The notes beneath the pieces are model-generated. The model made no database searches. It had not been told where the DNA came from and saw only the letters and a list, made by a program, of their open reading frames with translations. Below, piece by piece: positions 17,055 through 25,266 of a DNA stretch of 64,000 bases. The DNA is taken from NCBI RefSeq assembly GCF_036670025.1, contig NZ_CP137640.1:654001-718000 (forward strand). The letters run 5' to 3'. Both the position numbers and the translations under genes were made by a program. Source of the stretch: Bacillus_BD oryzisoli (GTDB taxonomy: Bacteria > Bacillota > Bacilli > Bacillales > Cytobacillaceae). Positions within the stretch are counted from its first letter, which is position 1, and every line of letters starts with the position of its first letter.

Positions 17055-18359
17055 ATGGTAACATCAATTCATCAAGTTGAAGATTGGGGATATCTAGAAG
17101 TTGATGAAAGAGGAGTATTAATGGACGTTAGTCCAGATTTTTGTGAGCATTTTTCAATCAATAAAGAAGATTGTCTTGGTGGTTCAATCCATGATATCAT
17201 TCATGGAATGTATGGCCGAAAGCGTAAAAAGGTCTTCTTCGGTGTGATCACCAAGATTAATTGTATTATTCGAGTAACGAAAAAAGGAAATCGGGATATT
17301 TATCGAGTAATTGTACGTGATGGTGATATCGAGCATTATGAAATGGTATCGTTCATGCATGCGATTGATTTACAAAAAATGAACAAAAAAAAGCCTCACC
17401 AAAATAAATACAGCTTTGATGAAATAATTGGCAATAGTGAGGCTATGAATAATGCGAAAGAGTTAGCTACTCGAATTGCGACTAGTAATTCAACCGTGCT
17501 TCTGACAGGGGAAAGTGGGACAGGTAAGGAATTATTCGCTCAAGCAATTCATGGAATGAGCCCTAGGAAAAACAACCCTTTTATTGCCGTTAATTGTGCT
17601 GCTATTCCTGGGGAATTATTTGAATCTGAGCTATTTGGTTATGAACCAGGAGCGTTTAGTGGAGCAAAAAAGGAAGGTAAGCCTGGGAAAGTTGAATTAG
17701 CCATGAATGGGACCCTTTTTCTTGATGAAATTTCTGAACTCCCTTATGAAGCACAGGGCAAGCTACTTAGAGTCCTGCAGGAAAAAGAGGTTGAACGGGT
17801 TGGAGGAACAGTTAGTAAACACATCGATGTCCGTATTATTGCGGCAACCAATCGTGACTTAGGACAACTAGTGGAGGAAGGGAAATTTAGACAGGATTTA
17901 TTTTATCGACTATTTGTTTTTGATTTATTAATCCCCTCCCTTCGTGAAAGGATAGACGACATTCTGCCTTTAGCCTTTTATTTTATCGATTATTTTAATG
18001 TGAAGTTTGATCATGAAGTGAAACACATCGATGCCAGGCTTCAAGATTGGATGTTGAACTACGATTGGCCTGGAAATGTGCGTGAGTTAAAAGCGGTCAT
18101 TGAACGGGGAATGAATATTGTAGATGGAGATACCTTATCGATGAATGATATCTATTTTTCAACTCAGGTTTCTACGAATTCACCAAATAGAAAAACCGTA
18201 CCACTGCAAAGTTTAGAGGATGAAGTGAGAAATGCAGAGATAAACGCCATTCAAAGAGCTTTACAAGAATCGAATGGGGATAGAACTTTAGCTGCCCAAA
18301 AACTAAAAATTCATATTGCAAGCTTGTATCGGAAAATAGCCAAGTACAACTTGAAATAA
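17055..18359 (+). CDS. PAS-AAA+-Fis sigma-54-dependent activator
   Basis: The 434-residue protein is an enhancer-binding activator of sigma-54 RNA polymerase. Residues 5-105 look like a PAS sensor. The AAA+ domain spans about 120-360, with Walker A GESGTGKE, the sigma-54-contacting loop GAFSGA (a usual GAFTGA variant), Walker B GTLFLDEI and RIIAATNRDL. A Fis-type helix-turn-helix closes it (NGDRTLAAQKLKIHIASLYR). It is the only such activator seen here and sits between two sigma-54 transcription units, so it very likely binds the GC(G/A) arrays before all five promoters. Confidence 0.92.
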   Translation: MVTSIHQVEDWGYLEVDERGVLMDVSPDFCEHFSINKEDCLGGSIHDIIHGMYGRKRKKVFFGVITKINCIIRVTKKGNRDIYRVIVRDGDIEHYEMVSFMHAIDLQKMNKKKPHQNKYSFDEIIGNSEAMNNAKELATRIATSNSTVLLTGESGTGKELFAQAIHGMSPRKNNPFIAVNCAAIPGELFESELFGYEPGAFSGAKKEGKPGKVELAMNGTLFLDEISELPYEAQGKLLRVLQEKEVERVGGTVSKHIDVRIIAATNRDLGQLVEEGKFRQDLFYRLFVFDLLIPSLRERIDDILPLAFYFIDYFNVKFDHEVKHIDARLQDWMLNYDWPGNVRELKAVIERGMNIVDGDTLSMNDIYFSTQVSTNSPNRKTVPLQSLEDEVRNAEINAIQRALQESNGDRTLAAQKLKIHIASLYRKIAKYNLK

Positions 18360-18364
18360 CGGTA

Positions 18365-18389
18365 ACACACTACTTAGTAGTGTGTTTTT
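18365..18389 (+). terminator. Terminator of the activator operon
   Basis: ACACACTAC and GTAGTGTGT form a stem with a short TTA loop, followed by TTTTTTT. Confidence 0.85.
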
Positions 18390-18455
18390 TTATGTTTATA
18401 ATTGGAAGTTTACAAATGGACTCTTGCCAACAAGGGTCCTATTTGTCCCCATTTT

Positions 18456-18498
18456 GCGTAAATGATTCTTGGCTTTGCGAAAATTATTATAATTGCGA
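18456..18498 (+). promoter_or_regulatory. Activator-site array, upstream copy
   Basis: GCG at 18456, 18477 and 18496 (21 and 19 bp apart), the last 46 bp from the -24 GG at 18542. Confidence 0.7.
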
Positions 18499-18539
18499 GA
18501 TTTATCGGATTTATTGCTTGTGTTATCAAGGATATAAGT

Positions 18540-18556
18540 TGGCACAGAACTTGCAA
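18540..18556 (+). promoter_or_regulatory. Sigma-54 promoter, upstream copy
   Basis: TTGGCACAGAACTTGCA matches the -24/-12 consensus with correct ten-base GG-GC spacing. It would give a leader of about 520 bases before badI. Confidence 0.85.
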
Positions 18557-18672
18557 TATTAATAAGTGAAAGGAGGGATAACATTTCTGGAATATGAATC
18601 ATTTGAATGCATGAAGGATTGGTAGTTTACAAATGCACTCTTACCAATAAGGATTCCATTAGTTCTATTTTT

Positions 18673-18714
18673 GCGTAAATGATTCTTAATATTGCGAAAA
18701 TTATTATAATTGCG
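18673..18714 (+). promoter_or_regulatory. Activator-site array, downstream copy
   Basis: GCG at 18673, 18694 and 18712 (21 and 18 bp apart), the last 46 bp from the -24 GG at 18758. Confidence 0.7.
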
Positions 18715-18755
18715 AGGTTATTGGATAATGTTGCTTGTTTTATCAAGGATATAAG

Positions 18756-18772
18756 TTGGCATGGAACTTGCA
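18756..18772 (+). promoter_or_regulatory. Sigma-54 promoter of the badI operon, downstream copy
   Basis: TTGGCATGGAACTTGCA matches the -24/-12 consensus, with GG at 18758 and GC at 18770. The transcript would carry a leader of about 305 bases before badI. Confidence 0.85.
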
Positions 18773-18859
18773 ACATTAAAAAGTGAAAGGAGGGATAACA
18801 TATCTGGAATATTTAATTTCATTCAAGAGAAGTCTTCCACTTCAAAAGTTAGGAGATGA

Positions 18860-19010
18860 ATGTCAGGGTTTTGTCAATTCAGTGGGGGTGAAAACCCAGG
18901 CTGAATAAAGTTAAAGCCTTCGGTGTAGATATTCGACTTTCGGGAAGAAAGAATACCTAAGTGAGCTCAGTTATTATCTGGGCGCAAATAGGCCATGGCG
19001 CATTTAACTT
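18860..19010 (+). other. Possible structured leader RNA before badI
   Basis: Several stems can be drawn. GGGTTTT (18866) pairs with AAAACCC (18891), TTCAG (18878) could pair with CTGAA (18901) as a pseudoknot, AGGC with GCCT, and GCTCAG with CTGGGC (about 18964-18984). No known riboswitch was recognised. On the minus strand, GCGCCCAGATA at about 18974-18984 recalls the 5' end of some group II introns, but no other intron feature was confirmed. Confidence 0.3.
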
Positions 19011-19088
19011 GTAGAATCATTTGAATACATGAAGGCTATGTTAAAGAATTTTCATGAAAACACAACATTGAAAATGGGGGAATGAAAA

Positions 19089-19889
19089 ATGGAATTAACG
19101 GAAGTATTGTATGAAAAAACAAATGGAATAGCAAAGATTACGATTAACCGTCCACAGGCTTACAATGCCTTTACAGGACGTACGATTCAAGAATTAATTT
19201 GGTCTTTCCGTGATGCTTGGGATGATAACCAAGTAGGTGTTGTCATTTTAACAGGTGCTGGTGAGAAGGCATTTTGCACAGGTGGAGATCAAAAACAAAA
19301 AGGTGATGAGGGAGGCTACGATTATAACGGTGGATTAGGAGGCGGTATTGGTCTTGAAATTGAGACATTACACCAAACGATCCGCAATATTCCCAAACCT
19401 GTTATTGCCGCAGTCAATGGATATGCGATCGGAGGCGGCCATGTTTTACATGTGATATGTGATTTGACGATTGCTTCAGAGAACGCCAAGTTTGGACAAG
19501 CTGGGCCAAAAGTTGGTAGCTATGATGCTGGTTTCGGTTCTACTTATTTGGCTAGAGTTGTTGGGGAAAAGAAAGCAAGAGAAATTTGGTATTTATGTGA
19601 GCAGTATACCGCTCAAGAAGCCAAGGAAATGGGCCTTGTCAACAAGATTGTTCCAGCTGACCAGCTTCAAGCGGCAGCAGAAGAGTGGGCTACGAAGATT
19701 CTTGCTAAAAGTCCAACAGCAATCAAAATGCTTAAATACTCATTTAATGCTGATAGCGCCCACATCCAAGGGATTTCTCAACTTGCAATGGGCAGTCTAG
19801 CGATGTTTTATAACACCGACGAATCTGCAGAGGGAATGAATGCCTTTTTAGATAAAAGACCGGTAGACTTTAGCAAGTTTAGAAAATAA
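19089..19889 (+). CDS. badI: 2-ketocyclohexanecarboxyl-CoA hydrolase (BadI-like)
   Basis: The 266-residue crotonase-fold enzyme should open the six-membered ring of 2-oxocyclohexanecarboxyl-CoA to pimeloyl-CoA. It follows Rhodopseudomonas BadI along its length as I remember it: AFCTGGDQ near residue 60, PKPVIAAVNGYAIGGGHVL near 100, FGQAGPKVGS(Y)DAGFG near 137, LARVVGEKKAREIWYLCEQY near 153, and the end TDESAEGMNAFLDKR. MenB is the nearest other family, and no men genes are near. It is the first gene after the tandem sigma-54 promoters; AliA, BadH and BadK homologues follow. Confidence 0.82.
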   Translation: MELTEVLYEKTNGIAKITINRPQAYNAFTGRTIQELIWSFRDAWDDNQVGVVILTGAGEKAFCTGGDQKQKGDEGGYDYNGGLGGGIGLEIETLHQTIRNIPKPVIAAVNGYAIGGGHVLHVICDLTIASENAKFGQAGPKVGSYDAGFGSTYLARVVGEKKAREIWYLCEQYTAQEAKEMGLVNKIVPADQLQAAAEEWATKILAKSPTAIKMLKYSFNADSAHIQGISQLAMGSLAMFYNTDESAEGMNAFLDKRPVDFSKFRK

Positions 19890-19905
19890 ACAGGAGATGA
19901 AGCCC

Positions 19906-21549
19906 GTGAAGTTAGAAACGATTTTGAGTTCGGAATATGTGGATAAATATCAGTCCATTTGGCCAAATAAAACCATTGTTGATTATCTAAATGATGCCAT
20001 TGCAAAATTTCCGGATAAGGTTGCAATTATTGATAAAAAGAGTCGCTATACGTATCGTGAACTAGGGAAAATGGTCGACCGTGTTGCCTTAGGGATGTTG
20101 GAACTGGGCTTAGGAAAAGGGGATGTCATCTCGATTCAGCTGCCTAACTGGAATGAATTTATAATTCTTCACTATGCGGCAACGAGAATAGGTGCCATTA
20201 CCAATCCGCTGATTCCAATTTATCGAGATCGTGAAATTGGTTATATGGTGGGAATGGCTGAGTCGAAAATGATCGTCGTTCCCGGTGAATTTCGCGGATA
20301 TGATTATCCAGCCATGATTGATAGGCTGTCCCATCAATGGCCGTCACTTGAACATGTCTATGTAATTGGCGAAAATGTACCGACTCATATGAAGCCACTG
20401 GCATCATTGTTCGATAAACCATGGGAAGAAATTTGTGATCCGGCCGTATTAAATGAAATCACTCATGATCCAAATGATGTAACTGAAATTATTTTTACCT
20501 CTGGAACAACGGGAAATCCAAAAGGGGTCATGCATACGCATAATACAATTTGCGTCTCAACCAATTACTGGGTTGATCATTTGCAATTAACTTCTGACGA
20601 TGTGATGTTCATGGCATCGACCTTTGCTCACCAAACTGGATTTGGGTATGGTGTCCGCCTGCCGACTACGATCGGAGGAACAGGTGTTTATCAAGATATT
20701 TGGAATCCGTTAGAATTTATTGAGTTAATTGAGGAAGAAGGAATTACTTTTACAGCCGGGGCAACTCCATACCTGCAGGATATGATGCAATTGGAGGGAC
20801 TTGAAAGTCGTAACATTGATTCATTAAGAGTATTTGCCGCTATGGGGGCACCAATTCCAATGGCGTTGGTAAAAGAAGCTTCCCAAAAAGTGAAATTTGC
20901 GATTTTGTCTGGTTGGGGTTCAACGGAATGTGGTCTCGTTACTTTAACAAAGCTTAACGATCCTGAAGAAAAGCTGACAGGTACTGACGGTGTAGCACTT
21001 GATAGCATGGAAGTAAAGGTGATTGATTCGAACGGAGACGTTTGTCCGCCGAATCAGGAAGGAGACCTTCTAACCAGAGGACCGGCTATATTTGTTGGCT
21101 ATTTGAAAAATCTCAAGGGGACCGTGTCTGAGTATAAGGATGGATGGTTTGACACGGGAGATCGCGCGTATATGGATGAAGACGGTTACATTAGAATTTC
21201 GGGGCGAAGTAAAGATATTATCATTCGCGGCGGTGAAAATATCCCTGTCGTTTATATTGAAAATGTATTGTATGAACATGAGGATATATCGGATGCGCAG
21301 CTTATCGCAATACCTGATCCAAGACTGCAAGAGAAGGCATGTGCCGTTATTGGCATGAAACCTGGGAGGAAGCCTCTTAGTTTTCAAGTACTACAGGAAT
21401 ACCTTAAACAAAAAGGGGTTGCTAAGCAATATTGGCCAGAGTATCTGGAAATTGTTGAGGAATTCCCAAGAACTCCAAGTGGAAAAATTCAAAAGTTCCA
21501 CTTGAGAAAAATGATTCTCCAGCGTGTAAGTGAACAGAAAATAAATTGA
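19906..21549 (+). CDS. aliA: Acyl-CoA ligase, probable cyclohexanecarboxylate-CoA ligase (AliA-like)
   Basis: This 547-residue adenylate-forming enzyme would activate a carboxylic acid with ATP and CoA. It has the P-loop TSGTTGNPKG near residue 200, the A5 motif GWGSTECG near 335, the A7 motif GWFDTGDRAYMDEDGYIRISG near 415 and the C-terminal Lys in RTPSGKIQKF. The frame also offers an ATG at 19897, but AGGAG touches it; the GTG at 19906 has nine-base spacing. The substrate is inferred from its place between badI and badH homologues. No TM segment. Confidence 0.7.
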   Translation: MKLETILSSEYVDKYQSIWPNKTIVDYLNDAIAKFPDKVAIIDKKSRYTYRELGKMVDRVALGMLELGLGKGDVISIQLPNWNEFIILHYAATRIGAITNPLIPIYRDREIGYMVGMAESKMIVVPGEFRGYDYPAMIDRLSHQWPSLEHVYVIGENVPTHMKPLASLFDKPWEEICDPAVLNEITHDPNDVTEIIFTSGTTGNPKGVMHTHNTICVSTNYWVDHLQLTSDDVMFMASTFAHQTGFGYGVRLPTTIGGTGVYQDIWNPLEFIELIEEEGITFTAGATPYLQDMMQLEGLESRNIDSLRVFAAMGAPIPMALVKEASQKVKFAILSGWGSTECGLVTLTKLNDPEEKLTGTDGVALDSMEVKVIDSNGDVCPPNQEGDLLTRGPAIFVGYLKNLKGTVSEYKDGWFDTGDRAYMDEDGYIRISGRSKDIIIRGGENIPVVYIENVLYEHEDISDAQLIAIPDPRLQEKACAVIGMKPGRKPLSFQVLQEYLKQKGVAKQYWPEYLEIVEEFPRTPSGKIQKFHLRKMILQRVSEQKIN

Positions 21550-21611
21550 TAGATTCATATTGTATTAACATTTAATCATTTTAACTAATAAGAAACGGGA
21601 GTGAAATAAAT

Positions 21612-22358
21612 ATGACAAAAAAAGTAGCCTTCATTACTGGAGCAGGACGTGGAATTGGAAGAGAGATTGCTAGAACTTTAGCTTCTCGGGGAATGGATAT
21701 TATTGTAACCGATGTCAATATCGATAATGCAAATGAAACGGTTTCCATTGTGGAAAAAGAGGGTGGAAAGGCAGTTGCGGTTTATTGCGATGTTACAAAA
21801 CTTGAAAGTGTTCAAGAAGCGGTGGGAGCTTCCCTTGCCCATTTTGAAAAAATTGATGTATTAGTGAACAACGCTGGATGGGATAAGGTTGAGCCATTTT
21901 TGAAAAGTGAGCCAAGCACATGGAAGCTGATTGTGGATATTAATTTAATGGGGCAAATTCATACTTGTAAAGAAATTTTACCTGTCATGATCAAAAATGG
22001 TTTCGGTAAGGTGATCAATATTGCCTCTGATTCTGGAAGAGTGGGTTCAAGCGGAGAGGCCGTTTACTCGGCAGCTAAAGGAGGCGTCATTGCTTTCACT
22101 AAAACGATGGCACGTGAGATGGCAAGACATAAGATCAATGTGAATTGTATTTCACCAGGACCAAGTAACACCCCTCTTTTCGAAGAAATTGGATCTTATA
22201 ATGAAGGGATTGCCACAGCCCTTGAAAAAGCTATTCCATTTAGACGTTTAGCACAACCTAGCGATATTGCTAATGGGGTTGCATTCTTGGCGTCTGAGGA
22301 AGCGGACTATGTAACAGGCCAAACGCTTTCCGTTAATGGCGGATTAGCAATGGTATAA
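21612..22358 (+). CDS. badH: 2-hydroxycyclohexanecarboxyl-CoA dehydrogenase (BadH-like SDR)
   Basis: The 248-residue short-chain dehydrogenase should oxidise 2-hydroxycyclohexanecarboxyl-CoA with NAD. The cofactor motif is ITGAGRGIGR near residue 9. The catalytic Ser lies in INIASDSGRVGSS near 137 and the Tyr/Lys pair in VYSAAKGG near 154. The segments VNNAGWDKVEPFLKSEP and RVGSSGEAVYSA closely resemble my memory of BadH. A GGGAG-like site precedes the ATG. It follows the ligase gene by about 60 bases in the same operon. Confidence 0.75.
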   Translation: MTKKVAFITGAGRGIGREIARTLASRGMDIIVTDVNIDNANETVSIVEKEGGKAVAVYCDVTKLESVQEAVGASLAHFEKIDVLVNNAGWDKVEPFLKSEPSTWKLIVDINLMGQIHTCKEILPVMIKNGFGKVINIASDSGRVGSSGEAVYSAAKGGVIAFTKTMAREMARHKINVNCISPGPSNTPLFEEIGSYNEGIATALEKAIPFRRLAQPSDIANGVAFLASEEADYVTGQTLSVNGGLAMV

Positions 22359-22395
22359 TTTTGAAAATTGACATTTTTATAATAGATGAATAGTT

Positions 22396-22494
22396 GGGGA
22401 AATAATTATTTGTCCCTCTTCTCACAAGCTGCATCAGGTGGCTAACTTCAATGAATCAAAAAGGGCCGCCGTGCAGCTTATACATAAGGGGACT
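22396..22494 (+). other. Structured intergenic RNA candidate before badK-like gene
   Basis: A long composite hairpin can form from three consecutive stems: GTCCC-CTT (22412) with AAGGGGAC (22487), AAGCTGCA (22426) with TGCAGCTT (22472), and GGTGGC (22437) with GCCGCC (22465). An alternative hairpin GGGGA-AATAA/TTATT-TGTCCC (22396-22416) uses the same GTCCC and would exclude the outer stem. No known family recognised. Confidence 0.4.
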
Positions 22495-22553
22495 TAAGGA
22501 TACAAGACTATTATTCTTATAAAACGCTCTATAGCGATAAGGAGGAATTGTTC

Positions 22554-23333
22554 ATGAACTATGAAAATCTAATTGTTGAAAAGGGAAATAAAATTGGTTT
22601 TATAAAAATTAATCGTCCAGAAGTAAGAAATGCCTTGAATAATGAGACAGTTACAGAAATTTTAGCTGCTTTTGAAGAGTTAGAGAATGATCAGGAAATC
22701 AGTGTGATTGTATTTACCGGAGTGGGGGAAAAGGCATTTGCAGCCGGAGCGGATATCAACCAACTGACAACAAGGAAAGCGATGGAGGCCTTTAAAACGG
22801 GAAGTATGAGTGATGTGTACCGCAGGATTGAAAACAGTAAAAAAGCAACGATTGCAGCCATTAATGGGTTTGCCCTTGGCGGTGGTAGTGAACTAGCCAT
22901 GAGCTGTGATATTCGAATGGCATCCGATAATGCAAAATTTGGATTACCAGAATTAAATTTATCTGTGATCCCTGGAGCAGGTGGAACACAACGTTTAACT
23001 AGAATCATAGGCAAGGGCCGTGCAATGAATATGATTTTAACAGGAGAATTTATTTCTGCGAGCGAGGCAAAAGCGATTGGTTTAGTAACTGATGTGGTTC
23101 CGTTAGAGGGCTTGATGGATGCTGTTCTCGAAAAGGCTGAAAAAATCGTAGCAAAAGGACCTCTTGCCATTCAAATGGCCAAGCTTGTGGTGAATCGAGG
23201 CTTTGAGGTCGATATGGACACTGGATTGCTTATTGAATCTTTAGCACAAGCCTTCCTATATACAACTGAAGATAAGGTAGAAGGAACGAAAGCTTTCCTT
23301 GAAAAAAGACAGCCATCGTTTTCAGGAAAATAA
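22554..23333 (+). CDS. Enoyl-CoA hydratase, probable cyclohex-1-enecarboxyl-CoA hydratase (BadK-like)
   Basis: This 259-residue crotonase has all catalytic features. The first oxyanion loop is AFAAGADINQL near residue 62, the second is FALGGGSELAMSCDIRMAS near 103, and both hydratase glutamates are present in GGGSELA and GLPELNLSVIPGAGGTQRL. It should add water to the cyclohexene ring double bond, or to 2-enoyl-pimeloyl-CoA in the later beta-oxidation. GGAGG precedes the ATG at 22554. Chemistry is firm; the cyclic substrate is inferred from neighbours. Confidence 0.7.
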   Translation: MNYENLIVEKGNKIGFIKINRPEVRNALNNETVTEILAAFEELENDQEISVIVFTGVGEKAFAAGADINQLTTRKAMEAFKTGSMSDVYRRIENSKKATIAAINGFALGGGSELAMSCDIRMASDNAKFGLPELNLSVIPGAGGTQRLTRIIGKGRAMNMILTGEFISASEAKAIGLVTDVVPLEGLMDAVLEKAEKIVAKGPLAIQMAKLVVNRGFEVDMDTGLLIESLAQAFLYTTEDKVEGTKAFLEKRQPSFSGK

Positions 23334-23472
23334 TTGGAGAAATGGATTTCTGTTGAAAGGTGAAGAGCTGCTCAATCAAGTTGAATGGAAAACTTATTAA
23401 GTTAGTGCTCTAGCATTTTAACTTTTTTTATGAGGAAGGTTGTATCCACTTCATTACAGGAGGAGAAGACAG

Positions 23473-24228
23473 GTGGAACTAAATTTGAAAGGGGAAAATG
23501 TCTTCATTACAGGCGCAGCAAAAGGCATTGGTCGAGGAATTGCCTTTGCTTGTGCCAGTGAGGGAGCAAATATTGGTTTACATTATCTTAGCTCTCGAGA
23601 AGAAGCGCTTCTTACAGCTAAGGAAATCACTTGTACTTACGGTGTGAATGTGCATCTAGTCAAAGGTAATATCGCAAAAATAGACGATGTGAAAAAGATG
23701 AAAGAAGAGCTAGACAAGAATCTAGGTGGTCTTGATTGTATTGTAAACAATGCGGGTTTCTCTAGAATGAAAACATTCTTTCAATATGAACTAGATGAAT
23801 GGAAACAAGAAGTTGATACTTGTTTTTACGGAGTTTTGAATTTGGTGCATACGTTTATGCCTGACATGTTAGAAAAAAAGCAAGGGAAGTTTATTAATAT
23901 CGTCGGTGATTCAGCACGAACAGGAGATAAAAATTTAATCGTTTCTGCAGCTGCTAGAAATGGAGCTATTAGCTTCATAAAATCAATAGCACAGGATGTA
24001 GGAAAAAGCAATGTTCAATGCAATACTGTTGCGCTTGGATTGATCGATAGTGGTTCATTGAGCTTCAATGAAGCTGTATTAGAAAAAATTGTAAAGCAAT
24101 ATCCGTTAAAAAGGATTGGAAAAGTGGATGATGTGACGGGAATGATCTTGTTTTTGTTATCGAATCATGCTGATTGGATTACCGGTCAAGTGATCTCGGT
24201 AAACGGCGGGCACAGTATGCTTGGATAA
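23473..24228 (+). CDS. SDR-fold protein lacking the catalytic triad
   Basis: The 251-residue protein has the SDR cofactor motif ITGAAKGIGRG, the NNAG motif (IVNNAGFSRM) and the C-terminal TGQVISVNGG. The active site is altered: where BadH-like enzymes have IAS, Tyr and Lys (NIASD...YSAAK), this one has IVG, Ser and Arg (NIVGD...SAAAR). All three catalytic residues are thus changed. The GTG at 23473 follows AGGAGGAG, which decides the start. It lies in the same operon as the BadH homologue and may be a non-catalytic partner or use another mechanism. Confidence 0.8.
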   Translation: MELNLKGENVFITGAAKGIGRGIAFACASEGANIGLHYLSSREEALLTAKEITCTYGVNVHLVKGNIAKIDDVKKMKEELDKNLGGLDCIVNNAGFSRMKTFFQYELDEWKQEVDTCFYGVLNLVHTFMPDMLEKKQGKFINIVGDSARTGDKNLIVSAAARNGAISFIKSIAQDVGKSNVQCNTVALGLIDSGSLSFNEAVLEKIVKQYPLKRIGKVDDVTGMILFLLSNHADWITGQVISVNGGHSMLG

Positions 24229-24355
24229 CAGAGAGGGCTAACAGCACCTGTTTGTTTATAAAGTCTGCAGATACTGATCATTAATCATAAGCTGTTTTCG
24301 TGAACATTGTTTTTAAAATCGTAAAGTTAATTTTGTGCTTTTGAAATCAGTGTGC

Positions 24356-24423
24356 AAGCTCTTTTCTTATCTAGCTCGTTCTAGTCTTTTCTCTAAAGCT
24401 ACGAAAATTTAAGAAAAGAGCTT
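24356..24423 (+). other. Perfect 14-bp inverted repeat in intergenic region
   Basis: AAGCTCTTTTCTTA at 24356-24369 and TAAGAAAAGAGCTT at 24410-24423 are exact reverse complements, 40 bases apart. As RNA this is a strong hairpin just before the MaoC gene. It could stabilise or process the transcript. 24229-24355 shows nothing else. Confidence 0.7.
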
Positions 24424-24447
24424 AATTAATTAAAGGGGATGCTAATC

Positions 24448-24879
24448 ATGAAAATAAAAGTGATAAAAGAAGAGCTCCTGTATGAAGATATTCAAATAGG
24501 GGATAAGGATTCTTTTACTAAAACGATTTCTGAGTATGATATTGTTCAATTTGCCAGGCTGACGGGTGACTTTAATCCAGTACACCTTGATCAAGAGTAT
24601 GCGAAGCAGACACCTTTTAAAGAAAGAATTGCTCATGGAATTTTGTCAGGCAGCATTATTTCTACTGTACTTGGAATGAGGCTGCCTGGACCGAATACTA
24701 TCTATTTGTCACAAAACTTTAAGTTTCTAGCACCTGTAAAAATTGGAGATACGATACAGGCAAATGTTGAGGTAATTGAAAAAAGAGATGATAAGAAGAT
24801 CATTAAGTTAAAAACGCAAGTGATGAATCAACATATGGAGTTAGTAGTAGATGGGGAAGCAGTCGTCATGAAAAAATAG
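24448..24879 (+). CDS. MaoC-family enoyl-CoA hydratase
   Basis: This 143-residue hotdog protein keeps the (R)-specific hydratase active site: GDFNPVHLDQEYA near residue 35, with Asp and His five apart, and RIAHGILSGSIIS near 55. It should hydrate a 2-enoyl-CoA. An ATG at 24439 immediately follows AGGGG, so the ATG at 24448 with nine-base spacing is preferred. It is the last gene of the badI operon and is an active counterpart of the degenerate MaoC-like protein at 16632. Confidence 0.82.
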   Translation: MKIKVIKEELLYEDIQIGDKDSFTKTISEYDIVQFARLTGDFNPVHLDQEYAKQTPFKERIAHGILSGSIISTVLGMRLPGPNTIYLSQNFKFLAPVKIGDTIQANVEVIEKRDDKKIIKLKTQVMNQHMELVVDGEAVVMKK

Positions 24880-25062
24880 CCGGGCTGGAAAACAACTTGT
24901 TTCTGTTTTCAGATGAAGCACCAGAATGACAGACCGTGTATGATTCTCTCCTCCTCCACTAAATGATTGAGCCTTCGATAAAGAAAAATTGTTCCTTTCA
25001 TTTCTAATGCTACCCTTGAATAGGAGAAGGACAAAGTTTCATGTATAACCTTTACTTATTTC

Positions 25063-25104
25063 GCAATAATTATTCGCAATATTGCGGAAATTATCGGTTT
25101 TGCG
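25063..25104 (+). promoter_or_regulatory. Activator-site array before etfB2
   Basis: GCA at 25063, GCG at 25084 and GCG at 25102 are 21 and 18 bp apart, the last 46 bp from the -24 GG. An extra CGCAATATTGCG palindrome (25075-25086) shows the half-site TTGCG/CGCAA most clearly. Confidence 0.7.
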
Positions 25105-25145
25105 AAAAAAATCAAACTCCACCCCATACTAGTAAAGGGTAAAGG

Positions 25146-25162
25146 TTGGCACGAAACTTGCA
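25146..25162 (+). promoter_or_regulatory. Sigma-54 promoter of etfB2-etfA2-fadF-like unit
   Basis: TTGGCACGAAACTTGCA is the best match in the window to the -24/-12 consensus, with GG at 25148 and GC at 25160. Confidence 0.9.
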
Positions 25163-25266
25163 AGTATATAAATAAGAGATGAAAGATTTCTTTCAATCTC
25201 ATATTTTTTACCATTACTTTAAATCCAATATGGATAAAAAAATAAAATGAAAAAGGAGAGAGACAA

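Larger units (their letters stand above)
18400..18815 (+). repeat. Tandem duplication of promoter plus activator sites
   Basis: About 18405-18595 is repeated at about 18624-18808. Both contain AAGTTTACAAATG or its match, GCGTAAATGATTCTT, TTATCAAGGATATAAG, a sigma-54 promoter, and AAGTGAAAGGAGGGATAACA. Divergence between copies is modest, mostly in the first 60 bases. Confidence 0.85.

Noticed and set aside
18860..19010. Cobalamin or lysine riboswitch before badI
   Set aside because: No conserved core of either aptamer could be found, so only an unassigned structured leader is reported.
19089..19889. MenB (naphthoate synthase) as the identity of this crotonase
   Set aside because: Fold and motifs are shared, but BadI-specific stretches and the AliA/BadH/BadK neighbours fit better, and no men genes are near.
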